The translations under genes were made by a program, and so were the position numbers. Positions 16,351 to 25,627 of a stretch of DNA of 48,828 nucleotides are shown piece after piece. Each line of letters starts with the position of its first letter. Within the stretch, counting starts at the first letter, position 1. This DNA comes from Brumimicrobium ulvae. GTDB lineage: Bacteria; Bacteroidota; Bacteroidia; Flavobacteriales_D; Crocinitomicaceae. The notes beneath the pieces are model-generated. The model searched no databases. It was given only the letters and a program-made list of their open reading frames with translations, and was not told where the DNA came from. The DNA lies in the NCBI RefSeq assembly GCF_947504225.1, contig NZ_CANNGT010000015.1, forward strand, positions 1 through 48,828, read 5' to 3'.

Positions 16351-18540
16351 CTAGTAGCAATCCATTAAAATCCTTCCTTTTTCTATAAAGTTTTCTAATG
16401 GAGCTAATTTTTCTTCCTCGAGAATAACTTTTAATTCTTTTAATACTCCGTCTCTCATTTTTAATGATCCACAAATCATGATGCTGCCCTTCTTCTTGAG
16501 TAAGTAAACCACTTCTGCCCTATTTTCAATGACTAAATCCTGAACATAGCGCTTATTCCCCTCATCTTTTGATAGTGCGAAATGGAGTGTATTGAATAAT
16601 TCCGTGGATTTGTTGTGTTGGATAAATTTATGGTACAATTTAAAACTCAATGGATTTCTACCGCCTAAGAAAAAGGTTTTTTTCTGCTTCGAATACATCG
16701 AGGTCATTCCCAGGAAAGGAGCAATTCCCGTTCCGTTGGCAATCATCAATACATCCCCCTTTTTAGGTAAATGAAAGGATTTGTTTTCTTTGATATAGGC
16801 AGGAAATGAGTCTCCTACTTCTTTTTCAAATAAGTAAGATGAACATTCCCCTAGGTGATGCTTTTTGATGCTCAGTAAAATATTTCCTTCTTCTGTTTTT
16901 CCTATGGAATAGTAACGGACTAAATCATCTCCTGGAGGAGCAACGGCTAGTAGATCTCCAGATTCAAAATTTTGATTTTCCACTGCTTGTAACTCTAAGG
17001 TGAAAGTCAAGGCGTAGCCATCATCAACAATTTGCTTTTGGTGAACGGTGAAAGAGCTTAAACTGACTGGTTTTCGTTGATTTTCACTTGGAATTTCAAT
17101 ATTTATTTCATGGCGCTTCTTCCATTCCTCAATGGACAATGAAAAACTCATGTAGGAACGGCCGTCAATTAATGTGGGCGGTGTAGCGACTTCAAAATCA
17201 CTGTGATTTGATAGTCTTGAATGAATATCAATTGCAAACTGACAGAATTTCGGGTAGATCATGGAACCAAATCCAATGACATGCGTTTTCAATTTGTTTT
17301 CTTGCGAAATAGCATTGATTTTGGATAGAAAATTCCTTGCATTAAAAGGCGCTTCTCCATCGCCATAAGTAGAAGTCAGAATAATTAAATGTTTTGCCTT
17401 TGGAAATTCCTGATAATGATTCATCTCTGAGGTAAAGACTGAATTTCCAGATTTCAGCAAAGCGGCATGAAGTGTTTGTGCAAACTTACGTGTTGAACCG
17501 TTTTCTGAACCGACCAAAATAATAAATTCCGCATCCTTTGGACCGACTTTATTTTTGGTTTTCGATGACAGTCTTTCCCATGCGATCTTGGTTCCTGAGT
17601 ACATGAAGTACAGTAGATTGATTGAAATTATGCCCAAAACAATTGCCCAAATCCAAGCGCCTTTTCCAGTGTGTAAGGTCAAGGACAAAGCTGTTAAATT
17701 TTGCACCCAAGTTGCATTTTGCTCACTTACTATTTGACCTGTAAATTGATGAATTTTTAATTTTGTGTCGCTTAACTCCAAATAAAAAAAATCCGCTTCG
17801 TCTTCTGAAAATGGAAACTCTAATTTTTTGACCGCAGATAATTTTGTTTTTTGAAAGATGGGAAATTCGGCAAGTGAAATTTGCTCTGCTTGATTTAAAA
17901 CATGTTCCTTTTCAATGGGTAAAGCGGAATCGAATTGCGTATTTAAAAACAAAACTGTTCCTGAAAGAGACATGATGACGATGGGAACAAATGTCAACCG
18001 TCCTAATAAAGTATGGTAATAGCGAACACTACTCTGTTTCTTAATCTTTGCGAAAATATGTTTTAGTCCGTTGGTACGCTTAATAACCAGAGCAATTCCT
18101 GAAGTCGCCATCAAAAAGAGCAGGAAAACGGTAATTCCCATAAGTACTCGTCCAGTATTGTGAAGAAAAAGTGACCTATGAAGTGTTGTTACCCAAGAAT
18201 AAACCTCGTTTTTCGGAGGAATTTCAGCCAATTTATCACCTGTACTCGGATGAATATAAAACGCTCCATCTTTTTCTTCATCAAAACCTATAACATCAAT
18301 TTTTACTGCTTTTTCATCATCAACAGCCAAAGAAAAAACTTCGATATACTCCTCTTTTAATTGAGGAACAATTTCAGATAAACTTACAGTATCCGCTGCG
18401 ACTTTATCGCTTGGGGAATTAATGTGCTTGGCTATCGGTTCAGTCGAGAGAATAATTCCGGTTACCGAAGCAATCAACAAAAAAACACTAGAAAACACTG
18501 CTAATAGCAAGTGACTGGTCCTCCAAAACTTAGTCAACAT
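16351..18540 (-). CDS. PepSY-flavodoxin-FAD/NAD(P)H reductase fusion, membrane flavoreductase
   Basis: A 729-residue fusion. Residues 1-320 are a PepSY-associated membrane module with helices near 12-33, 135-155, 185-210 and 290-310. Residues about 345-480 are a flavodoxin domain (ILVGSENGSTRKFAQTL as the FMN phosphate loop, TYGDGEAP). Residues about 500-729 are a ferredoxin-reductase-like domain with RYYSIGK for FAD, IANGTGIAPFLGM and MICGSLKMRDGV for NAD(P)H. The layout matches sulfite/P450-reductase-like electron donors placed on a membrane anchor. With haem uptake genes next door, I infer that it passes electrons to a periplasmic iron or haem step. It is the last gene of a three-gene leftward operon, 15 bases after the DUF2271 gene. 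Confidence 0.85.
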   Translation of the reverse strand: MLTKFWRTSHLLLAVFSSVFLLIASVTGIILSTEPIAKHINSPSDKVAADTVSLSEIVPQLKEEYIEVFSLAVDDEKAVKIDVIGFDEEKDGAFYIHPSTGDKLAEIPPKNEVYSWVTTLHRSLFLHNTGRVLMGITVFLLFLMATSGIALVIKRTNGLKHIFAKIKKQSSVRYYHTLLGRLTFVPIVIMSLSGTVLFLNTQFDSALPIEKEHVLNQAEQISLAEFPIFQKTKLSAVKKLEFPFSEDEADFFYLELSDTKLKIHQFTGQIVSEQNATWVQNLTALSLTLHTGKGAWIWAIVLGIISINLLYFMYSGTKIAWERLSSKTKNKVGPKDAEFIILVGSENGSTRKFAQTLHAALLKSGNSVFTSEMNHYQEFPKAKHLIILTSTYGDGEAPFNARNFLSKINAISQENKLKTHVIGFGSMIYPKFCQFAIDIHSRLSNHSDFEVATPPTLIDGRSYMSFSLSIEEWKKRHEINIEIPSENQRKPVSLSSFTVHQKQIVDDGYALTFTLELQAVENQNFESGDLLAVAPPGDDLVRYYSIGKTEEGNILLSIKKHHLGECSSYLFEKEVGDSFPAYIKENKSFHLPKKGDVLMIANGTGIAPFLGMTSMYSKQKKTFFLGGRNPLSFKLYHKFIQHNKSTELFNTLHFALSKDEGNKRYVQDLVIENRAEVVYLLKKKGSIMICGSLKMRDGVLKELKVILEEEKLAPLENFIEKGRILMDCY

Positions 18541-18555
18541 CGTCTTTAACCTGGA

Positions 18556-19056
18556 TTATTTAGCAACAGAAATTAACCTGACTTGACGAATATATCCATC
18601 TTTACCTTCAAATTTACCCAGTTTCAATTGCGCACTCGTTAAAGGAACTACAACATCCTTAGTATGATAATTTTTGTCTTCAACCGCTGTTTCAAATCGT
18701 AAATCATAGCCTTTGTCAATGTATTTTTCCGCAATCGAAAAAGTGACTACAGCGCGTTCTCCGCTGGCAATTGTAGCTCCTGTTACACCATCCAATCTGG
18801 GTTGATGCCTGTTTTTGTCTCTAAACGCATACCATGACTTAATGTCAGGATACCATTCATGGTCATCTCCCAATACCCGAAGCGTTTCAACATATTCTCC
18901 CTTAGCAGTGACAATAGAAACTACTATATATGCTCCTTCTCCTTGGTAATTTTTAAGTTGAATCAAACATTTGTAATCTCCACCTAAAGTTTGCGCTTTT
19001 CCTTCAAAGCTTCCCAATACCAACATACCTAACATGAATACAATTACATTTCTCAT
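18556..19056 (-). CDS. DUF2271 domain protein, secreted
   Basis: 166 residues with a signal peptide (MRNVIVFMLGMLVLGSFEGK then AQ). The body matches DUF2271: EGAYIVVSIVTAKGEYVETL, WYPDIKSWYAF, LDGVTGATIASGE and LRFETAVEDK. Members usually sit beside PepSY-domain membrane proteins, exactly as here, and are periplasmic, possibly flavin- or redox-partner proteins. Some databases mislabel them as FlgD. It lies five bases after the ankyrin gene and 15 before the PepSY reductase, so it is in the same operon. Confidence 0.85.
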   Translation of the reverse strand: MRNVIVFMLGMLVLGSFEGKAQTLGGDYKCLIQLKNYQGEGAYIVVSIVTAKGEYVETLRVLGDDHEWYPDIKSWYAFRDKNRHQPRLDGVTGATIASGERAVVTFSIAEKYIDKGYDLRFETAVEDKNYHTKDVVVPLTSAQLKLGKFEGKDGYIRQVRLISVAK

Positions 19057-19061
19057 TTTGC

Positions 19062-20519
19062 TTACTTTAAAAATTCTAAATCATCTTCTAATAATTCATT
19101 GCTTTTGGCCAGTTCATAAACCGACTCATCAAAATCAGTCTTAATTGATTTATCTGCTCCTTTACGCAATAAAAACTTAAGGAAATCCGTGTGATCACCT
19201 TTCATTGCAGCCAATTGTAACGCTGTTATTCCGTCTTTATTCCTAGCGTTGATGTCCACACCAGCATCTAATAAAGTATTGACCAAGAATTCATTTTCAA
19301 TTCTTGTAGCTAAATGAAGGGTTCTATTTTGAACTTCAACTCCTTTCGTAACAGAAATCTTAAAATACTCTGTAAAAAACGATTTGTTTTTTTGCTCGTA
19401 TGTAGCAACCAAATGCGTAATCAAATTGTCACCTGATTGATCTACCAATTGAAAATCAGCTCCGTTTACGATCTGTTGCGCAGCTAATTCTGAATTTTTA
19501 TTTCTGAGCGCGAAAGTCAGCAATGAATGTCCTTTTTCATTCACCAAGTTTTTATCTTTGGTTAATTCATACAAGGCGTTTATTCCAACTTTATTGTTTC
19601 TTTCTGCGGCATTCATCAAAGGCGTATTCCCTTCATCATTTACCTTTTGAAGGTCAACATCTTGTTCAATAAAATAATTGAAAGGTCGCTCATTTTTATT
19701 ACTAGAAGCAAGATAATGCAAAAGATTATTCCCTGAACTATTGATTAAATTAGGATCTAATCCTTGCCCTACTAAGTATTCAAAAACTGGAAGTTCATTA
19801 GAAAAGCGTCTTTTTCCTCTGGCAGCAAAAAACAAAGCATTTTCATTATTTTTATTTATGACTTTAGGATCTAAGCCTTCAGCAATCAATTGATTTAACA
19901 AATCGATATTTCCTTGAGCACTGGCATAATGAAAAACTGTGCTTTCATTCTTATCCTTAGCACTAATATGCAAACCATTGTCTATAAAATATTTGAAATC
20001 CTCCACATCTTCAACATGTTGCGCTAAGCAATGTAGAATTGTAGCTCCTGTTCGATTTGGAGCATTCAATTTTAAACCATAAGCTTTAAATAACTCATAG
20101 ATTCTTTGATCTGTAACACCGCCCATTGCAGTAAAAGTTTGCAAATTATTGCCTTTGTCATCTACAATGTGAATATCAGAGCCTTTTTCCATTAAAACTT
20201 TCGTCAATTCATAATTTCCTCGATGGGCTGCCCACATTAAATAATTCCTAGCATCATGCGTGATTTTTGTCACCTCGTTCCCCTCTATATCCAATAAAAA
20301 CAAGAGCGTTTCTAGAGGAGAATTATTCAAAATAGCATACGCGGTTGCATCAAAGTTAAATTCAGAAAATGCTACAGGATCATTTCCGTTTTTTATTGCC
20401 TCTTTAACTTGTTTAATGGTTGTTTCCTCATCCCAAAAATCATTGTGCAGAAAAATATTCTGTTGGGCGTTTACATTGAGTATTCCTAAAAATAGGAAAG
20501 CACTGATTATTGTCTTCAT
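19062..20519 (-). CDS. Periplasmic ankyrin-repeat protein
   Basis: 485 residues starting with a signal peptide (MKTIISAFLFLGILNVNAQ). The rest is about twelve ankyrin repeats, recognisable from units such as NYLMWAAHRGNYELTKVLME, ATILHCLAQH, TVFHYASAQGNIDLLNQLIA, NTPLMNAAERN and GITALQLAAMKGDHTDFLKF. It likely serves as a periplasmic scaffold or inhibitor. In some bacteria, ankyrin proteins of this type sit beside oxidative-stress or iron genes. It is the first gene of the leftward operon, behind a Fur-like box that touches its start. Confidence 0.85.
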   Translation of the reverse strand: MKTIISAFLFLGILNVNAQQNIFLHNDFWDEETTIKQVKEAIKNGNDPVAFSEFNFDATAYAILNNSPLETLLFLLDIEGNEVTKITHDARNYLMWAAHRGNYELTKVLMEKGSDIHIVDDKGNNLQTFTAMGGVTDQRIYELFKAYGLKLNAPNRTGATILHCLAQHVEDVEDFKYFIDNGLHISAKDKNESTVFHYASAQGNIDLLNQLIAEGLDPKVINKNNENALFFAARGKRRFSNELPVFEYLVGQGLDPNLINSSGNNLLHYLASSNKNERPFNYFIEQDVDLQKVNDEGNTPLMNAAERNNKVGINALYELTKDKNLVNEKGHSLLTFALRNKNSELAAQQIVNGADFQLVDQSGDNLITHLVATYEQKNKSFFTEYFKISVTKGVEVQNRTLHLATRIENEFLVNTLLDAGVDINARNKDGITALQLAAMKGDHTDFLKFLLRKGADKSIKTDFDESVYELAKSNELLEDDLEFLK

Positions 20520-20520
20520 A

Positions 20521-20553
20521 CTAATTAGATTTATTCTAAATAAGGCAAAGGTA
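20521..20553 (-). promoter_or_regulatory. Promoter and Fur-like box of the leftward operon
   Basis: Read on the minus strand, TACCTTTG (20553-20546) is a TAnnTTTG -7 box. Directly after it lies a dyad with arms TTAGA and TCTAA separated by five bases (20525-20539), inside a longer AT-rich near-palindrome. The arms resemble iron-responsive Fur boxes. The site lies between -7 and the ATG at 20519, so repressor would block transcription. Fur binding is inferred from the neighbours and the motif. Confidence 0.6.
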
Positions 20554-20588
20554 GAATAAATATACGTCCGAAAAATAGATTTTTAAAA

Positions 20589-20614
20589 AATACCATAAAC
20601 AGGGTATTTTACCC
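20589..20614. repeat. Nested dyads at the centre of the divergent haem control region
   Basis: AATACC (20589-20594) pairs with GGTATT (20603-20608), and GGGTA (20602-20606) pairs with TACCC (20610-20614). The two dyads overlap, so only one hairpin or one bound dimer can form at a time. Its place between the two promoters suggests a second regulator site. Confidence 0.4.
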
Positions 20615-20643
20615 AAAAGTCAATGATTACCTACATTTTGGTA

Positions 20644-20704
20644 TTGCTCCTCCGAGACACTCGCTCTACCTTTGCAACTGTTATTTTTAATTAATCTAAA
20701 TAAG
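20644..20704 (+). promoter_or_regulatory. Promoter and Fur-like box of the rightward haem gene group
   Basis: TTG at 20644-20646 and TACCTTTG at 20667-20674 are 20 bases apart, a full Bacteroidota promoter. The -7 box and its next base are identical to those of the opposite promoter (TACCTTTGC). Bases 20680-20704 are alignable with the Fur-like box on the other side (about 18 of 24 positions the same, including AATCTAA). The box ends four bases before the ATG at 20709. Confidence 0.6.
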
Positions 20705-20708
20705 AACA

Positions 20709-21962
20709 ATGAAAAAAAGTTTACTTATAACAGCATTACTATTGGTAGGAAACCAATATTCGAAGGCTCAAATGACTTCAGAAACGGTAAGTATTGGATC
20801 AGGTTACACAAATGAAACTTGGTACAGTTTAGAAAATGGAGATCAAGGTTCGAAATTGGCCAATGCATGGGATTTATCCTTTGACGTAAGTGGTTTTGGA
20901 ACTTCAATAAGAGCAAATAATGGAAACGGGGTTTTAATTTATCCTTATCCAAATGGTGATATTACCGATTGGAATAACGTTGATACAACAGGGTTGATTG
21001 GCTGGACACCAAACTACAACGATGAAACGACATGGTTTAATGGTGCTTTAGACAAAAATGTTAATCCAAACGATCCTTTTGATGTTGGTTGGGGTAATTA
21101 TGACATGAATACACACATTATTTCTGGAGATTCAATTTTCATTGTCAAATTAATGGACGATTCTTACAGAAAGTTACGTATTGACAATATGGCCAGTGGG
21201 GCTTTCAACATCACACATGCCAATCTCGACGGTACAAATGAAGTCCAAGCAACAATCAACAAAGCAGACTATCAAGGCAAGCTTTTCGGTTATTATTCAA
21301 TTCAAAATGAAGAAACTGTTGATCATGAACCAGTAACGGTTGAAAACTGGGATTTATTCTTCGGCAAATACACTGGTTTTATTCCAACGCCATACAATTT
21401 GACTGGAATTATTGCAGGACCAAACACCGAGGTCGTTCAAATTGATGGCGTTACGGATGTTGCCAACTATAACGATTGGGGAGCCGAAACATTTACTACT
21501 GACATCAGCACAATTGGAGCAGATTGGAAGGAGTTTGAATTTTCTACCATGAGTTATGTTGTTGTCAATGACCGCGTTTACTTTGTAAAAACACAAGCCG
21601 GAGATGTTTGGAAAGTCATTCCTACAGGATTCGGAGGAAATTCAAACGGAAACTTTGAGTTTACAAAAGAAAAGATTTCGGCTTTGTCAACAGATGAAAA
21701 TGGATTACCTATTGCAGAGGTGTTGGTTTACCCTAATCCTGCCTCAGAAAGTGTTTCTTTACTGCTCAACAACATGATTTCTAATTCAACAGTTGTGGAA
21801 ATTATGAACATGGAAGGAAGACTCATGTACGAAAAGGTTTTTGTTGAAGATTCTAACTTTGATGTGAAACATATTCCAGTTCATTCTTTCGCGCCAGGTG
21901 TTTACATGGTGAATGTTACTTCTGGAAGTAAACAATTCAATCAGAAATTGATAATTCATTAA
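20709..21962 (+). CDS. Secreted HmuY-like protein with type IX secretion C-terminal domain
   Basis: 417 residues. The signal peptide is MKKSLLITALLLVGNQYSKA. Two HmuY-like strands are seen, NAWDLSFDV near residue 55 and VENWDLFFGKYTG near residue 215, as in haem-binding HmuY proteins. The last 80 residues (VLVYPNPASESVSLLL to the end, with APGVYMVNV and QKLIIH) are a type A T9SS sorting domain, so the protein is exported through the outer membrane. I infer a surface or released haemophore feeding the receptor encoded downstream. Haem binding is not shown here, and the histidine pair of classical HmuY cannot be placed with confidence. Confidence 0.8.
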   Translation: MKKSLLITALLLVGNQYSKAQMTSETVSIGSGYTNETWYSLENGDQGSKLANAWDLSFDVSGFGTSIRANNGNGVLIYPYPNGDITDWNNVDTTGLIGWTPNYNDETTWFNGALDKNVNPNDPFDVGWGNYDMNTHIISGDSIFIVKLMDDSYRKLRIDNMASGAFNITHANLDGTNEVQATINKADYQGKLFGYYSIQNEETVDHEPVTVENWDLFFGKYTGFIPTPYNLTGIIAGPNTEVVQIDGVTDVANYNDWGAETFTTDISTIGADWKEFEFSTMSYVVVNDRVYFVKTQAGDVWKVIPTGFGGNSNGNFEFTKEKISALSTDENGLPIAEVLVYPNPASESVSLLLNNMISNSTVVEIMNMEGRLMYEKVFVEDSNFDVKHIPVHSFAPGVYMVNVTSGSKQFNQKLIIH

Positions 21963-22295
21963 AAGATCTATCGGGAAATTATGCCGTAAATTAAAATTAT
22001 TTTTCCCTCCATTGTCGTACGGCGCTGTAATGACACGCGGATGCTTTGAGCTTACACAGCAGAACTGCAAGCAACGCGGATAATCACGGATTTCACCATT
22101 GGTGAATTAGAATTGTAGCGGATTTTAATTTTACCATAATAGCAAGTTGATTTTTTTCTTTCAACTTAAATACAATGAATACAAGTACTTAGATAGAAAT
22201 TATTACTAGTTAAAAGTTGAGCTTTTCAAAAGCACAAGATTTACGAAATTCTCGAAAAACAAACATTAAAAAATAAATAATAGACAAAATAAGTT
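21963..22295. other. Gap between the HmuY-like gene and the DUF6607 gene
   Basis: No gene. TTCACCA and TGGTGAA form a perfect 15-base dyad at 22092-22106. AAGTTGA and TCAACTT form a weak hairpin around a T-rich loop near 22142-22165. The gap suggests that the downstream genes have their own promoter, though I see no clear -33/-7 pair. Confidence 0.4.
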
Positions 22296-23213
22296 ATGAA
22301 AAAATTACTCTTTATCGCCTTAGCTTTTACAAGCACAATTGCCTTTGCTCAAAAGGATAAAAAAGAACAAGACAGAAAATCGATTTTAGCAATGGAAGGT
22401 TGCTATAAGGTCACTTTCGATTTTGCAGAGACTTTCTCTCCAGATACAGGATATGTGAAATATGATAATTATTCTTCTCACGGAATTGAATATGTTTTTG
22501 CCATAGAAAACGAGCCAGACTTCATTTCTCTACAGCATATTTTAGTGGTCAACGACACGTTTATCGTAAAGCATTGGCGACAAGATTGGTTGTATGAAAA
22601 TCAAACGATTCTAATGTATGACAAAGACAGAACTTGGAACAACAACGAAATTTCTAAGAAAGAAGCCAAAGGAACTTGGACGCAAAAAGTTTTTCAAGTC
22701 GATGATAGTCCTCGTTATGAAGGATATGGAACTTGGGTTCATGTCGACGGAAAGCACTACTGGGAATCTGTAGCAGATGCACCATTACCAAGACGGGAAT
22801 TAACAGTAAGACAAGACTACAACGTTACCAAACGTCACAGTCGCATGGAACTTACAGAAAACGGTTGGTGGCTAGAGCAAGACAATGAGAAAATTTACCG
22901 AGACGAAAATGGAGATGACCATTTGATTACTTGGGAAAAAGGGCATGAGATCTTCACCCGTGGCGACTACAATTGTCAACCAGCAATCGATTGGTGGAAA
23001 GAACACCACAGGTTCTGGGCAGATGTTCGAACAGTATGGGGAAAAACAATTGCTGCAAATAAAACGATGAAATTCGAAAGAAAAGTAGACAAAAAGTTGA
23101 TGTATGAACACTTGTTTGGTCTTGGAGAGCAATTCAAAGGAGAACAATATGATCAAGCAGCAGCACAAAAGGAAATTCAATCTGTAATCAACGCTTACCT
23201 CAATCAGAAATAA
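22296..23213 (+). CDS. DUF6607 family secreted protein
   Basis: 305 residues with signal peptide MKKLLFIALAFTSTIAFA then QK. The body is rich in Trp, Tyr and His: ILVVNDTFIVKHWRQDWLYE, KGTWTQKVFQVDDSPRYEGY, GKHYWESVADAPLPRRE. It fits the DUF6607 family of Bacteroidota, which frequently sits in iron or haem loci. It has no known enzyme motif. I infer a periplasmic role in haem handling because its neighbours are HmuY-like proteins and an HmuR-like receptor. Confidence 0.75.
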   Translation: MKKLLFIALAFTSTIAFAQKDKKEQDRKSILAMEGCYKVTFDFAETFSPDTGYVKYDNYSSHGIEYVFAIENEPDFISLQHILVVNDTFIVKHWRQDWLYENQTILMYDKDRTWNNNEISKKEAKGTWTQKVFQVDDSPRYEGYGTWVHVDGKHYWESVADAPLPRRELTVRQDYNVTKRHSRMELTENGWWLEQDNEKIYRDENGDDHLITWEKGHEIFTRGDYNCQPAIDWWKEHHRFWADVRTVWGKTIAANKTMKFERKVDKKLMYEHLFGLGEQFKGEQYDQAAAQKEIQSVINAYLNQK

Positions 23214-23332
23214 TCAATTCATAATTCAGAAATAGTAATTATTGATGTTGTCTAAACTTTCTGTGTTAGAAAAGAAAATAACTCAATATCAAACTCAAAA
23301 ACCAATAAGGGTTGACTATCAAAAGAAAAACA

Positions 23333-25615
23333 ATGAATACAAAAGCGAATTTTAAAAACATCTTCTTTACATCTATTTTACTATTGTGTTTAAGCACCTT
23401 TGTTAGTGGTCAAACCATTACGGTGATTTCGCTTGAAGATAGTCAGCCCTTACCTGGTGCTCGAATTGACATTCATTTGAATGGTCAAACTCATCACTAC
23501 AGTACGCAAATCAATGGGGAATTTAAAGTCAATGAAACTTTAATCAATAAAAAGTTGAGCATGACCATTTCATTTGCAAGTTATGAAGCGAAGCGATTGG
23601 AGAATTTAGTTATTTCAAAAGACACCACAATTGCTTTAGCTTCTTCCGTTAAAGAGTTTGAAGAGGTAGCCATTACCGCTCAATACAAATCACAAGTAGT
23701 TGAAAAAGCAGTACACAACATTAAGGTTATTGATCGTCAGAAAATTGAAGCCATGGCGGCACAAGACTTAAAAGATGTACTGACTAACGAATTAAATGTT
23801 CGATTGGGGGAAGACAACATCTTGGGCAGCAGTATGCAATTGCAAGGAATTGGTGGGGAAAACGTAAAAATTCTTGTCGATGGTGTTCCTTTAACCGGAA
23901 GATTAAACGGACATATCGATTTATCTCAAATTCCATTGGAAAGCATTGAACGCATTGAAATTGTTGAAGGTCCACTTTCTGTTAGTTATGGAACGGATGC
24001 TTTGGCAGGAACCATAAATATCATTACAAAGAAGAATCAAGCCCGAAGGTTTGAAGTAAATTCAAATAACTATTTTGAAAGCAGCGGAAAAGTGAACAAT
24101 ACAGTTTCATTGGGTTGGCAGCTTAAAAAACATCAAATTCGATTAGAAGGTGGACGTCACTTTTTTGATGGTTGGGACCCTTCTCATAAAGCGTTTCATT
24201 TTGATCCTCATCCAATTGCTGATAGTTCACGTGTGATGCAATGGAATCCGAAAGAACAAGTTTTTGGTGGAATGAATTACCGTTACAACAGAAAAAACAC
24301 CTTGTTCAATTATAGCGGACAACTTTTTAATGAAAATATAATCAATCGAGGAATGCCTCGTCCACCTTATCAACAAACAGCCTATGATGATTATTATAAA
24401 ACCACACGAATAAATCAACGTGCTAATTTTCAATACCGTTTTAAAAACAACTACCGTCTTTCATTTATTGCGGCTTACAATGGCTATTTCAGACAAAAAA
24501 ACACGCAAATTCGTGATTTAACAGAAATAAGCGACGTAATTTCAGGGAACCCTAGTGATCACGACACTTCATCTTACCACAGTTTTATTGCGCGAGGAAG
24601 GTTCATTCAAACCAAAGTCAACAGCAAAATTAATTACGAAATTGGTTACGATATTCTTTACGAAATTGCCAATGGAGAACGAATTTTAGACCAACAACAA
24701 TCCATTGGAGATTATGCACTTTACGCCACTGCAGAATATTCTCCATTCAAGTCTTTGATTATTCGTCCTGGAATTCGATATGGCTACAATTCAGAATATA
24801 AATCGCCTGTGACTCCGTCACTTAATATCAAATATGATTTCTTTGAACGTGAAAAGCAGCAAATGAGTTTACGTGCTTCCTACGCCCGAGGATTCCGCTC
24901 CCCTTCCATTAAAGAATTACATTATGTTTTTGTAGATATTAACCACAATATCGTAGGGAACCCAAATCTAGAAGCAGAATATGCCAATCATTTCAACCTT
25001 TCTATACATCAAAATGTTCGTTTAAAAAAGTTGAAACTAAAAAATAAAGTGGTTTTATTTTACAACGACATTCACCAGTTGATCACCTTAGCACAATCCT
25101 CAGCCACAGAATATTCTTACTTCAATTTAGACAGGTATACAACTACCGGATTACAAGTGGAAAGTAATATCAATTACAAAGACATTACAACAGGAATTGG
25201 GTTGGGCTACATTGGAAGATACAATGATTTAAAAGCGGATGATTCGAAATCGATCAACTTTTTATTTTCGCCAGAGGTCAAATTTAATTTCCAATACAAC
25301 TGGAAAAAAGCAGGAATTCAGACCGCTGTATTTTATAAGTACACAGGAGTTTTACCCAATATCAGAACCAATGAAGAGGGAGAATTGTACGAAACACAAA
25401 TCGACGATTATCACATGACAGATTTAACAATTTCCAAATTTGTGTGGAACAAAAGATTGAAGTTTACAGCAGGAGTTAAAAACCTGTTTGATGTGACTTC
25501 AATCACAGGTTCTGCAAGTGGCGAAGGAGCTCATGCTGTTAGCTCCGGAAGTGTGAGCATAGGAATGGGAAGAGTTTATCATTTAGGAATTCGACTTCAA
25601 CTTAATTCAAAATAA
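23333..25615 (+). CDS. TonB-dependent outer-membrane haem receptor, HmuR-like
   Basis: 760 residues from the ATG at 23333; an in-frame TTG 21 bases earlier is less likely. A signal peptide ends at FVSGQ. Residues about 30-115 are a carboxypeptidase-regulatory-like domain and about 125-240 the plug (KILVDGVPLTGR, IERIEIVEGPLSVSYGTDAL). The remainder is the beta-barrel. The barrel carries GFRSPSIKELHYV followed by GNPNLEAE, the FRAP/NPNL pair of haem receptors, with histidines between them. The gene starts 119 bases after the DUF6607 gene and is followed after 12 bases by an HmuY-like lipoprotein, the classical hmuR/hmuY pairing. Confidence 0.88.
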   Translation: MNTKANFKNIFFTSILLLCLSTFVSGQTITVISLEDSQPLPGARIDIHLNGQTHHYSTQINGEFKVNETLINKKLSMTISFASYEAKRLENLVISKDTTIALASSVKEFEEVAITAQYKSQVVEKAVHNIKVIDRQKIEAMAAQDLKDVLTNELNVRLGEDNILGSSMQLQGIGGENVKILVDGVPLTGRLNGHIDLSQIPLESIERIEIVEGPLSVSYGTDALAGTINIITKKNQARRFEVNSNNYFESSGKVNNTVSLGWQLKKHQIRLEGGRHFFDGWDPSHKAFHFDPHPIADSSRVMQWNPKEQVFGGMNYRYNRKNTLFNYSGQLFNENIINRGMPRPPYQQTAYDDYYKTTRINQRANFQYRFKNNYRLSFIAAYNGYFRQKNTQIRDLTEISDVISGNPSDHDTSSYHSFIARGRFIQTKVNSKINYEIGYDILYEIANGERILDQQQSIGDYALYATAEYSPFKSLIIRPGIRYGYNSEYKSPVTPSLNIKYDFFEREKQQMSLRASYARGFRSPSIKELHYVFVDINHNIVGNPNLEAEYANHFNLSIHQNVRLKKLKLKNKVVLFYNDIHQLITLAQSSATEYSYFNLDRYTTTGLQVESNINYKDITTGIGLGYIGRYNDLKADDSKSINFLFSPEVKFNFQYNWKKAGIQTAVFYKYTGVLPNIRTNEEGELYETQIDDYHMTDLTISKFVWNKRLKFTAGVKNLFDVTSITGSASGEGAHAVSSGSVSIGMGRVYHLGIRLQLNSK

Positions 25616-25627
25616 AATTAAAAAGAG

